Below, piece by piece: positions 36,801 through 48,081 of a stretch of DNA of 64,000 bases (position 1 is the stretch's first letter; the number at the start of each line of letters is the position of its first letter). Below the pieces are notes generated by a model that saw nothing but the letters and a program-made list of their open reading frames with translations, was not told the origin of the DNA and did not search any database. Both the position numbers and the translations under genes were made by a program. Source of the DNA: Pseudomonas entomophila (GTDB lineage Bacteria > Pseudomonadota > Gammaproteobacteria > Pseudomonadales > Pseudomonadaceae); NCBI RefSeq assembly GCF_018417595.1, contig NZ_CP070982.1, positions 1,885,501 to 1,949,500 of the forward strand, in the 5' to 3' direction.

Positions 36801-37304
36801 AACGTCATCCGCAAGATCGACAAGGAAACCCGCAACCGCTTCAAGGATACCTTTGATCAGATAAATGCCGGATTGCAGGCACTTTTCCCAAAAGTTTTCG
36901 GTGGCGGCAGCGCTTATCTGGAACTGACGGGCGAAGATCTACTCGATACAGGGGTGACGATCATGGCGCGCCCGCCGGGCAAGAAGAACAGCACCATCCA
37001 TCTGCTGTCCGGTGGCGAGAAGGCGTTGACCGCCCTCGCGCTGGTGTTCGCCATCTTCAAGTTGAACCCGGCACCGTTCTGCATGCTCGACGAAGTCGAC
37101 GCGCCGCTGGACGATGCCAACGTGGGGCGCTACGCGCGCCTGGTGAAGGAAATGAGCGAAAGCGTGCAGTTCATCTACATCACCCATAACAAGATCGCCA
37201 TGGAAATGGCCGATCAATTGATGGGGGTGACCATGCACGAACCGGGCTGTTCACGCCTGGTCGCCGTCGATGTGGAGGAGGCGATGGCCATGGTCGACGC
37301 CTGA
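33816..37304 (+). CDS. smc: Chromosome partition protein Smc
   Basis: A 1162-aa structural-maintenance-of-chromosomes ATPase acting as a dimer with ScpA/ScpB in chromosome compaction and segregation. Walker A GPNGCGKSN is at residues 31-39. Coiled coil at about 165-500, hinge at roughly 500-660, then coiled coil to about 1000. The ABC signature LLSGGEKALTALAL is near 1062-1075 and Walker B PAPFCMLDEVDAPLDDAN near 1085-1100. Length is normal for the family. Followed after 205 bp by zipA and then ligA, the standard Pseudomonas order. Confidence 0.97.
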   Translation: MRLKCIRLAGFKSFVDPTTVNFPSNMAAVVGPNGCGKSNIIDAVRWVMGESSAKNLRGESMTDVIFNGSTSRKPVSQASIELVFDNSDNTLVGEYAAYAEISIRRKVTRDGQNTYFLNGAKCRRRDITDIFLGTGLGPRSYSIIEQGMISKLIEAKPEELRNFIEEAAGISKYKERRRETENRIRRTQENLARLTDLREELERQLERLHRQAQAAEKYREYKAQERQLKACLSALRWRDLDERVRQRETVIGDQEIAFEALVAEQRNADASIERLRDGHHELSERFNQVQGRFYSVAGDIARVEQSIQHGQQRLRQLQDDLKEAERTRLETESHLGHDRTLLATLGEELAMLGPEQELTLAAAEEATATLEEAELGMHGWQEQWDSFNTRSAEPRRQAEVQQARLAQLESSLERLAERQRKLGEERDQLGADPQDVEMADLSEQVASSELLLEALQLQERQVVEQLDTVREQLQQAGQAQQQQQGDLQRLGGRLASLEALQQAALEPGADAADWLRGQGLEQRPRLAEGLRVEAGWELAVETVLGADLQAVLLDDFDSLDFTTLEQGELRLLLGAGDGTRIPGSLLDKVEGRTDLSPWLGQVRPVENLEQALALRGSLGDGQSLVSRDGYWVGRHFLRISRGGEAQGGVLARGQEIERLGQEQLEQEALLEQLDEQLQRLRKQQLDHEDQREQLRRRSQDESRQHGELKARLSAGRARAEQLELRLRRLQEELLEVQEQRALEHEQLGEARLLLQESLDLMAHDTELREQLMARRDTLREGLDRVRQEARQHKDHAHQLAVRMGSLRAQHDSTRQALERLEQQAARLSERQEQLNLNLEEGEAPQEELRLKLEELLERRMSVDEEMRQARLHMDEADRELRDAERRRTQAEQQAQLLRGQLEQQRLESQGLDVRRKTLQEQLLSDGYDLQGVLATLDAQASEQGTEQELEQVEARIQRLGAINLAAIEEYEQQSERKRYLDAQDADLVEALETLENVIRKIDKETRNRFKDTFDQINAGLQALFPKVFGGGSAYLELTGEDLLDTGVTIMARPPGKKNSTIHLLSGGEKALTALALVFAIFKLNPAPFCMLDEVDAPLDDANVGRYARLVKEMSESVQFIYITHNKIAMEMADQLMGVTMHEPGCSRLVAVDVEEAMAMVDA

Positions 37305-37509
37305 TGAGCGAAGATGGGGTGCGAACCTGTAGGCAAAAGCCCCAGCAGGTGCGACAGACGGTGTAAAGTTGCCTTTGGTCGTGCTAGCTTAATGTCACTT
37401 GTTTTTTGCGTGGGTAAAACGCCTGTCAGAACATAGAGTTGGCGCCACGTGTTAAAGGCCTTTGAAGCCTTTGTTTTCAAGCATATTTTTTATAGAGGCA
37501 CGGGATTAC

Positions 37510-40849
<3,340 letters not shown>

Positions 40850-40867
40850 CCCTGACCTGCTGACAGG

Positions 40868-40952
40868 TGTAGGAGCGGCTTCAGCCGCGATCACTCGCGA
40901 CGCGGGTGCCAGGCTACGCGGCGCCTGTTTCGCGGCTGAAGCCGCTCCTACA
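40868..40952. repeat. REP pair (GTAGGAGCGGCTTCAGCC family)
   Basis: TGTAGGAGCGGCTTCAGCCG from 40868 and the inverted copy ending GCTCCTACA at 40952, with a small inner hairpin. It lies 18 bases after the ligA stop, in the 490-bp gap that also holds ffs. Confidence 0.85.
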
Positions 40953-41026
40953 AGGTTCGGGCCGACGCCGCTATTGCGTCATGCCCACAAGTCCTTGAGA
41001 AATGATGGTTTTTTCTCGCTCAAAGG

Positions 41027-41054
41027 TTGTAACTTCTTCCCGGCGCTGTACAAT
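41027..41054 (+). promoter_or_regulatory. Sigma-70 promoter of ffs
   Basis: -35 TTGTAA (41027-41032) and -10 TACAAT (41049-41054) are separated by 16 bp, with transcription expected near 41061. A short hairpin (GGCTCG/CGAGCC, 41060-41079) would form the 5' precursor sequence removed by RNase P. Confidence 0.7.
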
Positions 41055-41084
41055 GGCGCGGCTCGTCACATGGCGAGCCGTCGT

Positions 41085-41194
41085 GGTGGCCCCATCGGTC
41101 CCCCCGCATTGATTACCCGTTAACCTGGTCAGGCCCGGAAGGGAGCAGCCATAGCGGGAACATCGAGTGCCGGGGTGTGGCTGGTGGGGCCGCC
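41085..41194 (+). ncRNA. ffs: 4.5S RNA, signal recognition particle RNA (bacterial small type)
   Basis: The SRP RNA core is recognisable: AGGCCCGGAAGGGAGCAGCC, with the GGAA tetraloop, followed by the asymmetric loop region and GTGCCGGGGTGTGGCTGGTGG on the opposite side. The 5' end GGTGGCCCCA (from 41085) pairs with TGGGGCCGCC ending at 41194, closing one long hairpin of about 110 nt. This RNA binds Ffh and targets inner-membrane proteins co-translationally. The promoter is at 41027-41054. Exact mature ends are uncertain by a few bases. Confidence 0.93.
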
Positions 41195-41218
41195 TCCATT
41201 TCAGGCGCAGGATTTTTC
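41191..41218 (+). terminator. Terminator of ffs
   Basis: CGCCT (41191-41195) pairs with AGGCG (41203-41207) directly after the ffs stem, followed by CAGGATTTTTCT. The stem is short, but the T run is clear and the position right. From here to 41339 I see no further defined signal. Confidence 0.6.
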
Positions 41219-41339
41219 TTTCCCGCCCTCGTTTCATCCCCGCCTTCACATCCATACACGCCTTTACGCCTGCACAATCCTGCGCGGCGCCTTATCATGC
41301 ACTCATCGTGTCAGTCCGTTCGGCCAGGAGAGAGCGACC

Positions 41340-41729
41340 GTGGAACATGTCGACGAGATTACCCGTCACAAGATCCGGGAATGGCAGCTGCGCCGCCTGG
41401 AGATCAAGGACCAGATGATCGCCCAGCCCGAGCGGGTGCTCGAGCTTTCGCAAGTGCTCGACCAGATGGAAGAGGAGCATGAGCGCATCCTGGGCGAGGC
41501 TGCACCGCCTCCCGCCGAGGCAAGACCGGCGCTGGCGCTGCAGGTGAACGTATCGGCGGGCAATGCACGTGACCTTCGCAAGTTGTTGGAACTGGCGCTG
41601 CACGAACTCGACAGTGCCCTGGACGAACAGGCGCCTGGCGCCACCTATCCGGGTGAAATGTCGGGCTCGCTGGGCACTTACCGCTTCGAGCTGGTGATCG
41701 GGCAGGGTCCCGATGCCGGCAAGCCCTGA
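41340..41729 (+). CDS. Conserved hypothetical protein, 129 aa
   Basis: I do not recognise the family. The protein starts at GTG 41340 (MEHVDEITRHKIREWQLRRLEIK) with AGGAG about 12 bases upstream. The N-terminal half is highly charged and helical (residues 5-50, probable short coiled coil, VLELSQVLDQMEEEHERIL), then an Ala/Pro linker (EAAPPPAEARPA). The C-terminal half contains DLRKLLELALHELDSALDE and ends YRFELVIGQGPDAGKP. No signal peptide, membrane segment or cysteine cluster. It is 31 bp upstream of the helicase gene and probably co-transcribed with it, so the two may act together. Confidence 0.7.
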   Translation: MEHVDEITRHKIREWQLRRLEIKDQMIAQPERVLELSQVLDQMEEEHERILGEAAPPPAEARPALALQVNVSAGNARDLRKLLELALHELDSALDEQAPGATYPGEMSGSLGTYRFELVIGQGPDAGKP

Positions 41730-41760
41730 ATGATCCTCCGCACCTGGACCGCGAACGACG

Positions 41761-43710
41761 ATGCAACCTGAACACTTCGACTTTTCCCGCCCGGTGTTCC
41801 TGCCGATCACCGCAGAGTGCTGCCAGGGCTTGCTGCAGGCCGAGGGTGCGCCGGTGCTCGAGGGATTGAGCGACCCCGAGCTGGCTGCGCTGCTGGTGAT
41901 CCAGAACCTGGCCCAGACTTCGGGCAGGGTCGATGCGCTGGCGGCGGAAAAAATCCTCGGCAAGTTGCTGGCGTGGGCTGTCGACGGCTCCCACGCTGGC
42001 GAAGTCGGGTTGTTGTCTGAGGCGCATCGATTGTTCGATGCGCGCAAGTTGTACTTTGGGCTCGAGGTGATCAAGGGGTCGAAACTTCACCTGCTCGATG
42101 CGCAAGACGTGAAAGGCCGGGAATACCTGCTGGCCGATGGCAAATGGGACTTCGACTACCGCATTCGTCGGCACCTTCAGGACAACCCCTTTAGCCAGCA
42201 AGTGGTCACCGGCTTCGACAAGGAGCGCTGGCTGACGGTCGAACAGGACAAGCTGCTCAAGGTCGTACGCGCCAACCTCGACGAAGACCTGCACGTTCAG
42301 GGCTATGCCGGCATCGGCAAGAGTTACCTGCTGGGCGCGCTCATGGATTGTCTGCCGCGCGGCCGGGTGCTGCCCCTGGCGCGTACCCCGGCCAAGCTGG
42401 CGACGCTGCGCCAGCGCATGGGCCTGGACGCGCAGGCGAAGGTCGGCATGACCTTTGGCCAGTTTGCCCAGGCGCTGCTCAGGGATCGCGGGCCAGCGCC
42501 TGCCAGGGCGACCGCTCGAGGGCCGGGCAAGCGCAGGCTGGCCGAGGAGCTGGGGATCCTCGGTGTGCGCCAGTACGACGCCGAGCATACCTTCGAGATC
42601 TGCCTGGAAGTGCTGCACAACTACTGCGAATCACGGGATTACAGCCTGTCGAGTCGGCATCTGCCGTTCTTCCGCCAGGCGCTGTCGAACCTGGATACAC
42701 AAGTGCTGATCGAGTACGCCAGCCGCCTGTGGCGCTATGTCGAAGCGCACCCGGCGTGGGCGGCGCAGAGCGGGTTCGAGGCGTTGCTGCTGATCAAGCG
42801 CGCCAGCCTTGCCGGGTGCAGCGTGCCCGGGCGCTTCAGCCACGTCATCATCGATGAAAGCCAGGATCTGCCGGCCGCGCTGTTGCAGGTCATCGAGCGC
42901 GGCCGCCAGGTGCTGATCACCCTGGGCGACGAGTACCAAAAGGCTTCGGGGGCGGTGGTGCGGCGCGAGCGCCAGGTGCGCCAGAAGGACATCGCTTTCG
43001 CCGTGCGTTCCGGGCCCAAGGTCGAGCGCTTGATCAACCCTTTGATCGGCATGCACTCGCAGAAGTCGAAGGTTGCTTTCGAGGCGGCGCGCAGTGTGGA
43101 TGTGGGCATCGAGCACTACCCCGAGGGTTTTGTCCCGCCCGAGGGGTGTGTGGTGTTGACCGCCTCGCGCTGGGACAGCATGCGTTGGGCGATGGAGATG
43201 GCCGAGTCGAACTGCCTGCTGAAGTTTCCCGACTGGGCAGACATGCGCCGCTTCATGACCACGGCGGTAGGCCTGTTCAGGGCAGGGTTCTATGCTCCCG
43301 GGCAGGATGCCGAGGGCGCGCATCCGTACTTCGCTCATCTGCTTGACTGGCAGCAAGTGCGTGAGGCGGAACGCTTCGATGCCTCCTTCCGCTGGGTCGA
43401 GGCGCGGCTTGAAGCCGGTTACAAGCTGGCCGACCTGACCGTGCTCGCCGCGCGCGTGGCCGATCATCACGCCAGCCTCACCTTGATGATGGCGGAGCAG
43501 GCCGGGGGGCTCGAGTTCGACCGTGTGCTGCTCACGCCGGAGCTGATGGCCACTGAACGCTTCAAGGATGCCTACGCCTTCGATGCACGGATCTGCGCCG
43601 TGTATATCGCATTGTCGCGGGCGCGCCGGCAGCTGTACCTGCCGTTCGATGTGGAAGAGTGGGTCAATTACCACAAGGGCCAGCCGTTCCGCGAGCTACA
43701 CGGTCATTGA
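41761..43710 (+). CDS. UvrD/Rep-like SF1 helicase-related ATPase with degenerate motifs
   Basis: A 649-aa protein with the SF1A helicase framework after a unique N-terminal region of about 150 aa. Walker A is GYAGIGKS (181-188). Motif II is IIDESQD (about 363-369), motif III LGDEYQKASG, motif V-like QAGGLEFDRVLL (usual HxxKGLEF) and motif VI YIALSRARRQLYL near 615. The middle part (about 270-350) is helical. The overall plan resembles FBH1-like or YjcD-like UvrD relatives more than UvrD or Rep. ATP binding is likely; unwinding activity is uncertain because motifs III and V deviate. It follows the 129-aa gene and precedes a convergent merR-type gene. Confidence 0.75.
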   Translation: MQPEHFDFSRPVFLPITAECCQGLLQAEGAPVLEGLSDPELAALLVIQNLAQTSGRVDALAAEKILGKLLAWAVDGSHAGEVGLLSEAHRLFDARKLYFGLEVIKGSKLHLLDAQDVKGREYLLADGKWDFDYRIRRHLQDNPFSQQVVTGFDKERWLTVEQDKLLKVVRANLDEDLHVQGYAGIGKSYLLGALMDCLPRGRVLPLARTPAKLATLRQRMGLDAQAKVGMTFGQFAQALLRDRGPAPARATARGPGKRRLAEELGILGVRQYDAEHTFEICLEVLHNYCESRDYSLSSRHLPFFRQALSNLDTQVLIEYASRLWRYVEAHPAWAAQSGFEALLLIKRASLAGCSVPGRFSHVIIDESQDLPAALLQVIERGRQVLITLGDEYQKASGAVVRRERQVRQKDIAFAVRSGPKVERLINPLIGMHSQKSKVAFEAARSVDVGIEHYPEGFVPPEGCVVLTASRWDSMRWAMEMAESNCLLKFPDWADMRRFMTTAVGLFRAGFYAPGQDAEGAHPYFAHLLDWQQVREAERFDASFRWVEARLEAGYKLADLTVLAARVADHHASLTLMMAEQAGGLEFDRVLLTPELMATERFKDAYAFDARICAVYIALSRARRQLYLPFDVEEWVNYHKGQPFRELHGH

Positions 43711-43734
43711 TGCAGGATCCGGCAAGGCCGGCTC

Positions 43735-44130
43735 CTACCGCTGTTGGCGTCGTTTGCCCTGGCTGGCCGACACCTGCATCAAGCGCTGGAATGTCGGGCA
43801 CTGCAGGTGGTTTTCCTCCGGGCACGCCGCGGCATGGCGCAACCCCTTGCTCATTGCCTGCAGGCGCCTCACTCGCCGGTCGATCTCGTCGGCCTTGGCC
43901 AGCAACATCTGCCGGTCGACTTGCTGCTCCACCAGCATCGCCGCCACCTCGTCCAACGAAAAACCGGCCGCCTGGCCCAGGGCGATCAATGCCAGGCGCT
44001 CCGGTGTGTCGGCGGGGAACTGCCGGCGCTGGCCACGCACCGACAGCGACCTGAGCAAGCCCTTGCTGGCGTAGTAGCGCAGCGTGGAGGCTGGCACTCC
44101 AGTGCGCCTGGCGACATCGGCGATGTCCAT
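43735..44130 (-). CDS. MerR-family transcriptional regulator
   Basis: A 131-aa regulator. MDIADVARRTGVPASTLRYYASKGLL is the MerR winged helix-turn-helix (residues 1-70), followed by a dimerisation helix (VDRQMLLAKADEIDRRVRRLQAMSKGL) and a C-terminal tail with two cysteines (ACPEENHLQCPTF) that could bind a ligand or sense redox. It does not carry the CueR, ZntR or SoxR cysteine patterns. It is divergent from the DUF2938 membrane protein gene, and the gap contains a MerR-type dyad in a long-spacer promoter. The effector is unknown. Confidence 0.85.
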   Translation of the reverse strand: MDIADVARRTGVPASTLRYYASKGLLRSLSVRGQRRQFPADTPERLALIALGQAAGFSLDEVAAMLVEQQVDRQMLLAKADEIDRRVRRLQAMSKGLRHAAACPEENHLQCPTFQRLMQVSASQGKRRQQR

Positions 44131-44140
44131 GCCTGACTCC

Positions 44141-44171
44141 TTGACTTGAAGTTGACTTCAACTTGCATGCT
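44141..44171 (+). promoter_or_regulatory. MerR-type promoter and operator of the DUF2938 gene
   Basis: A -35 TTGACT (44141-44146) and a weak -10 CATGCT (44166-44171) are separated by 19 bp, the overlong spacing used by MerR activators. The spacer carries AAGTTGACTTCAACTT (44149-44164), a perfect palindrome, overlapping TTGAAGT-TG-ACTTCAA. The geometry copies the SoxR and metal-sensor promoters. The MerR-like gene starts at 44130 on the other strand, so autoregulation is also likely. Confidence 0.6.
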
Positions 44172-44214
44172 GCGCGGCATGGACTTTTCCGTCAATCCGC
44201 CAAGGGTATTCGCC

Positions 44215-44709
44215 ATGACCACCATTCCCCTGACTCTCTCCATCCTGTCGATCGGCATAGGTGCCACGCTGATCATGGACCTGTGGACGCTCGTGCTCCG
44301 GCGCCTGGGTGTCACCACCTTGAATTACGCCATGATCGGACGTTGGGCGGGGCATCTGTTCGAGGGGCGTTGGCGGCACCCGGCAATCATCAAGGCGGCC
44401 CCGGTCGAGGGTGAGTTGATGTGGGGCTGGCTGATCCACTATGCCACCGGGCTGTCGTTCGCCGGGCTGTTGATCGGGATGGCCGGGCAGGGGTGGCTGC
44501 TCGATCCGACGCTCTGGCCGGCGCTGCTGTTCGGGATCGTCTCGGTGCTGGTACCGCTGTGCGTGGTCCAGCCGGCATTGGGGGCGGGTTACTTTGCGGC
44601 AAAAACGCCCGCGCCGCTGAAGAGCTGCCTGCGCAGCCTGGCCACGCACAGTGTGTTTGGCTTTGGCCTGTACATGGCCGCGCTCGGCGTGGCCCGGGTG
44701 ACAGGCTAG
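44215..44709 (+). CDS. DUF2938-family membrane protein
   Basis: A 164-aa inner-membrane protein with about four helices: IPLTLSILSIGIGATLIMDLWTLVL, WLIHYATGLSFAGLLIGMAG, LLFGIVSVLVPLCVVQPALG, and HSVFGFGLYMAALGVARV. The loop MIGRWAGHLFEGRWRHPAI is typical of DUF2938 proteins; function unknown. I use ATG 44215, which lies at the expected distance from the predicted promoter; ATG 44179 is an alternative. Its stop overlaps the stop of the convergent solute-binding protein gene by 4 bp (44706-44709). Confidence 0.75.
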   Translation: MTTIPLTLSILSIGIGATLIMDLWTLVLRRLGVTTLNYAMIGRWAGHLFEGRWRHPAIIKAAPVEGELMWGWLIHYATGLSFAGLLIGMAGQGWLLDPTLWPALLFGIVSVLVPLCVVQPALGAGYFAAKTPAPLKSCLRSLATHSVFGFGLYMAALGVARVTG

Positions 44710-45476
44710 TTTCCGTCGCCCTCGGCCAGGTGCCCTTGTGAGCGCTCATCGGTATAGCGCTGAATGATCCGCTCGATCTCCCCGGATTGCTTCAGTCGCA
44801 CCAAGGCTCTGAGCAGCGCCTGGGTTGGCAGCGCCGGGTCGTTGCGCACCATGCAGCCCAGCGCCTGCTCCTGCAGCACGGCCAGGCCATGCAGGCGCTG
44901 CGCTGCCGGCAGCTGGCGATTGAACCACTGCAGCGACAGCTGATTGCTCACGGCATGCCGATAGCGCCCGGCCTGGAGCTTTTGCAGGGCCAGCAGCTGG
45001 TTGCGGCTGTCCTCGCGTTGCAGGCGGCCGCTGCTGAACAGCGGTTCGAGGGTAGGGTAGGTGTAGCCAAGCACGGTGCCGATGGCCTGGGGCGACAGCT
45101 CATCAGGGCTGGCCGGGCCACTGTCGCCGGCACGGCCGACCAGCAAGTCGCGCTGCTCGATGAGCGGGACGCTCCACAGGTAGTCGCCTGGGCGGTCGCT
45201 CAGCCACTGTGGGGAGACGTAGCAGCGCACGTCGATATCGCCATTTTGCATGGCCTCCTGCAGGCGCAGGCGGGCCATCACGTGGTACTGCGGGCGTGCG
45301 CCTACCTCGCGGGCCAGGGCCTGGATCAGGTCGAACAGGATGCCCTCCACCGGTTGTTCTTGCTCGGTGCGCATCAGCGGCATGCTCCAGCTTTCGGCGA
45401 TGGAGAAGCGCAGCACCGGCTGCTCGGCCAGGCTTTGAGTGGTCCACAACAACAGCAAGGCCAGGACTCGGCGCAC
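44706..45476 (-). CDS. Periplasmic solute-binding protein, family 3 (amino-acid type)
   Basis: A 256-aa protein with signal peptide (residues 1-17, cleavage likely after QSLA). The body resembles SBP family 3: LRFSIAESWSMPLM, VEGILFDLIQALAREVGARPQYHVMARLRLQEAMQNGDIDVRC, and a C-terminal LLRALVRLKQSGEIERIIQRYTDE. There is no adjacent ABC permease or ATPase, so it is an orphan binding protein; transport or sensing roles are both possible. The GTG start at 45474-45476 has GGAGG seven bases upstream. It is divergent from dnaX across 132 bp. Confidence 0.8.
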   Translation of the reverse strand: MRRVLALLLLWTTQSLAEQPVLRFSIAESWSMPLMRTEQEQPVEGILFDLIQALAREVGARPQYHVMARLRLQEAMQNGDIDVRCYVSPQWLSDRPGDYLWSVPLIEQRDLLVGRAGDSGPASPDELSPQAIGTVLGYTYPTLEPLFSSGRLQREDSRNQLLALQKLQAGRYRHAVSNQLSLQWFNRQLPAAQRLHGLAVLQEQALGCMVRNDPALPTQALLRALVRLKQSGEIERIIQRYTDERSQGHLAEGDGN

Positions 45477-45608
45477 GTCGCATCCTCCCTGATCTGTCCG
45501 CTCGTGTGCCCGTCACTGAGCTTAGACGAGATCGGCAGGGTGCAATTTCGGCCCCGCTCCGCTAGCATTAGCGCTCTTTCCGCCCGCTCCGGTCACGATG
45601 GTTTTTTG

Positions 45609-47660
45609 ATGAGTTATCAGGTTCTTGCACGTAAATGGCGTCCGCGCTCGTTCCGCGAAATGGTCGGCCAGACCCATGTGCTCAAGGCTTTGATCAACGC
45701 CCTGGACAACCAGCGCCTGCACCACGCCTACCTGTTCACCGGTACTCGTGGGGTGGGCAAGACCACCATCGCGCGGATCATCGCCAAGTGCCTGAACTGC
45801 GAGACCGGTATCACCTCGACACCCTGCGGCACCTGCTCGGTGTGCCGGGAGATCGACGAGGGGCGCTTCGTCGACCTGATCGAGATCGACGCCGCCAGCC
45901 GCACCAAGGTCGAGGACACCCGCGAACTGCTCGACAACGTGCAGTACGCACCGAGCCGCGGGCGCTTCAAGGTCTACCTGATCGACGAAGTGCACATGCT
46001 CTCCACGCACTCGTTCAACGCCTTGCTCAAGACGCTGGAAGAGCCGCCGCCCTACGTCAAGTTCATCCTCGCCACCACCGACCCGCAGAAGCTGCCGGCG
46101 ACCATCCTGTCGCGCTGCCTGCAGTTCTCGCTGAAGAACATGAGCCCGGAGCGGGTGGTCGAGCACCTCAGTCACGTGCTGGGCGCCGAGAACGTGCCGT
46201 TCGAGGACGATGCCCTGTGGCTGCTCGGGCGTGCCGCCGATGGCTCCATGCGCGACGCCATGAGCCTGACCGACCAGGCCATCGCCTTCGGTGAAGGCAA
46301 GGTGCTTGCCGCCGATGTGCGGGCGATGCTCGGTACGCTCGACCACGGGCAGGTCTATGGCGTGCTGCAGGCGCTGCTGGAGGGCGATGCCCGGGCGCTC
46401 CTGGAAGCAGTTCGCGGCCTGGCCGAGCAAGGGCCGGACTGGAACGGCGTGCTCTCGGAAATGCTCAACGTGCTGCACCGCGTAGCCATCGCCCAGGCGT
46501 TGCCCGAAGCCGTCGACAACGGCCAGGGCGACCGCGATCGCGTGCTGGCCCTGGCCCAGGCGCTGCCGGCTGAGGACGTGCAGTTCTACTATCAGATGGG
46601 CCTGATCGGCCGTCGCGACCTGCCGCTGGCACCCGACCCGCGCGGCGGCTTCGAGATGGTGCTGCTACGCATGCTGGCGTTCCGCCCGGCCGATAGCGAT
46701 GATGCGCCGAAACCGGTACTAAAGCCGGTGGGGATCAGCCAGGCCACAGCTGATCCGGCCCAACCGGTGGCAGCAGCGGCCGTGGCTGTCGAGGCGCCCG
46801 TTGCCAGCCCCGTCGCCCAAGTCGCCCAAGTCGCCGAACAAGCCCCTGCGCCGGTCGAGCGTCAGCCTGAGCCGGTCGTTGAGCCTGTAGCGCAGGCTGC
46901 TCCTGCGGTAGCACCTGAGCCGGTGCCCGAGCCGCAACTGGTCGAGGAGGTGGTCGACCTGCCGTGGGAAGAACCTTCCGCGCCTCCGGCCGTCGAGCCA
47001 CAACCGCAAGTCATCCAGGCGCCAGCCGCCGAGCCCATCGCCAGCCCGCCCGGCTACGACGAGCCACCGTTCGATCCGGCTGCCTATGGCGCGGTCGGCA
47101 TGGATCGTGACGACGAGCCGCCGATGGACGAGGATTACTACGTTGCGGACAGCGACCCGGCAGGCTTCAGCTACCTGGACGAGCTGGCCGAGCATGTACA
47201 GGAAGAAAAGCCGGTCAAAGCCCCGGAGCCCCTGCCCGCATCCAAGCCGGCCACCGGCCTGGCCCTGCAATGGCTGGAATTATTCCCACAGTTGCCTGTC
47301 TCCGGTATGACAGGCAACATCGCCGCGAATTGCACGCTGATCGCCGCCGACGGCGACGACTGGCTGCTGCACCTGGACCCCGGGCAAGGCGCGCTGTTCA
47401 ACAGCACGCAACAGCGCCGCCTCAACGAGGCGCTCAACCAGCAGCTCGGGCGTGAGATCCGCCTGAAGATCGAGCTGATCCGCCCGGAGCAGGAGACGCC
47501 GGCCCAGGCCGCCGCGCGCAAGCGCGCGGAACGCCAGCACGAGGCCGTGCTGTCGATCGAGCAGGACCCGCTCATCCAGCAGATGATCCGGCAGTTCGGC
47601 GCGACGGTGAGGCAGGATACTATTGAGCCTGTGGATGCCCTGGCCAGCCCGGGGCAATGA
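45609..47660 (+). CDS. dnaX: DNA polymerase III subunits gamma and tau
   Basis: A 683-aa clamp-loader ATPase. MSYQVLARKWRPRSFREMVGQ is the standard start (ATG 45609). Walker A GTRGVGKT at 45-52; zinc module with CLNCETGITSTPCGTCSVC; Walker B VYLIDEVHML; sensor ATTDPQKLP; Arg finger ILSRCLQF. A Pro/Ala/Val/Glu-rich linker (about 365-540, with APAPVERQPEPVVEPVA-like runs) leads to the tau C-terminal domain that binds polymerase alpha and DnaB (about 545-683). I do not see an A-AAA-AAG slippery site near the linker, so whether a short gamma form is made cannot be told. First gene of dnaX-ybaB-recR. Confidence 0.97.
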   Translation: MSYQVLARKWRPRSFREMVGQTHVLKALINALDNQRLHHAYLFTGTRGVGKTTIARIIAKCLNCETGITSTPCGTCSVCREIDEGRFVDLIEIDAASRTKVEDTRELLDNVQYAPSRGRFKVYLIDEVHMLSTHSFNALLKTLEEPPPYVKFILATTDPQKLPATILSRCLQFSLKNMSPERVVEHLSHVLGAENVPFEDDALWLLGRAADGSMRDAMSLTDQAIAFGEGKVLAADVRAMLGTLDHGQVYGVLQALLEGDARALLEAVRGLAEQGPDWNGVLSEMLNVLHRVAIAQALPEAVDNGQGDRDRVLALAQALPAEDVQFYYQMGLIGRRDLPLAPDPRGGFEMVLLRMLAFRPADSDDAPKPVLKPVGISQATADPAQPVAAAAVAVEAPVASPVAQVAQVAEQAPAPVERQPEPVVEPVAQAAPAVAPEPVPEPQLVEEVVDLPWEEPSAPPAVEPQPQVIQAPAAEPIASPPGYDEPPFDPAAYGAVGMDRDDEPPMDEDYYVADSDPAGFSYLDELAEHVQEEKPVKAPEPLPASKPATGLALQWLELFPQLPVSGMTGNIAANCTLIAADGDDWLLHLDPGQGALFNSTQQRRLNEALNQQLGREIRLKIELIRPEQETPAQAAARKRAERQHEAVLSIEQDPLIQQMIRQFGATVRQDTIEPVDALASPGQ

Positions 47661-47725
47661 ACGAATAACCATGCGGCCCGCCCCGTGCCGGGCCGCATCA
47701 CATGACCCAATCGAGGTATACCCCC

Positions 47726-48061
47726 ATGATGAAAGGTGGCATGGCCGGCCTGATGAAGCAGGCCCAGCAGATGCAGGAAAAGATGCAGAAGATGCAGGAA
47801 GAGCTGGCCAACGCCGAAGTCACCGGCCAGTCCGGTGGCGGCCTGGTGAGCGTGGTGATGACCGGTCGCCATGACGTCAAGCGCGTCAGCATCGACCAGA
47901 GCCTGATGTCGACCGACGCCGACGACAAGGAAGTGCTCGAGGACCTGATCGCTGCCGCGCTCAACGATGCGGTGCGCAAGATCGAGCAGAACAGCCAGGA
48001 CAAGATGGGCAGCATGACTGCCGGCATGCAACTGCCACCTGGTTTCAAGATGCCGTTCTGA
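47726..48061 (+). CDS. ybaB: YbaB/EbfC nucleoid-associated protein
   Basis: A 111-aa small DNA-binding protein of the YbaB/EbfC family, cytoplasmic. [39 protein letters not shown] is the helical N-terminal part, and [15 protein letters not shown] the family C terminus. Start at ATG 47726 with GAGG at 47713-47716; an upstream ATG at 47702 would add eight residues that precede the ribosome binding site. It lies between dnaX and recR as in most gammaproteobacteria. Confidence 0.93.
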   Translation: MMKGGMAGLMKQAQQMQEKMQKMQEELANAEVTGQSGGGLVSVVMTGRHDVKRVSIDQSLMSTDADDKEVLEDLIAAALNDAVRKIEQNSQDKMGSMTAGMQLPPGFKMPF

Positions 48062-48081
48062 TCGGCCTCTTGCTTCAAATG

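Noticed and set aside
47190..47260. Programmed frameshift site in dnaX for a short gamma subunit
   Set aside because: The only A-rich stretch in the linker region is GAAGAAAAGCC; there is no A-AAA-AAG heptamer followed by a clear stem-loop.
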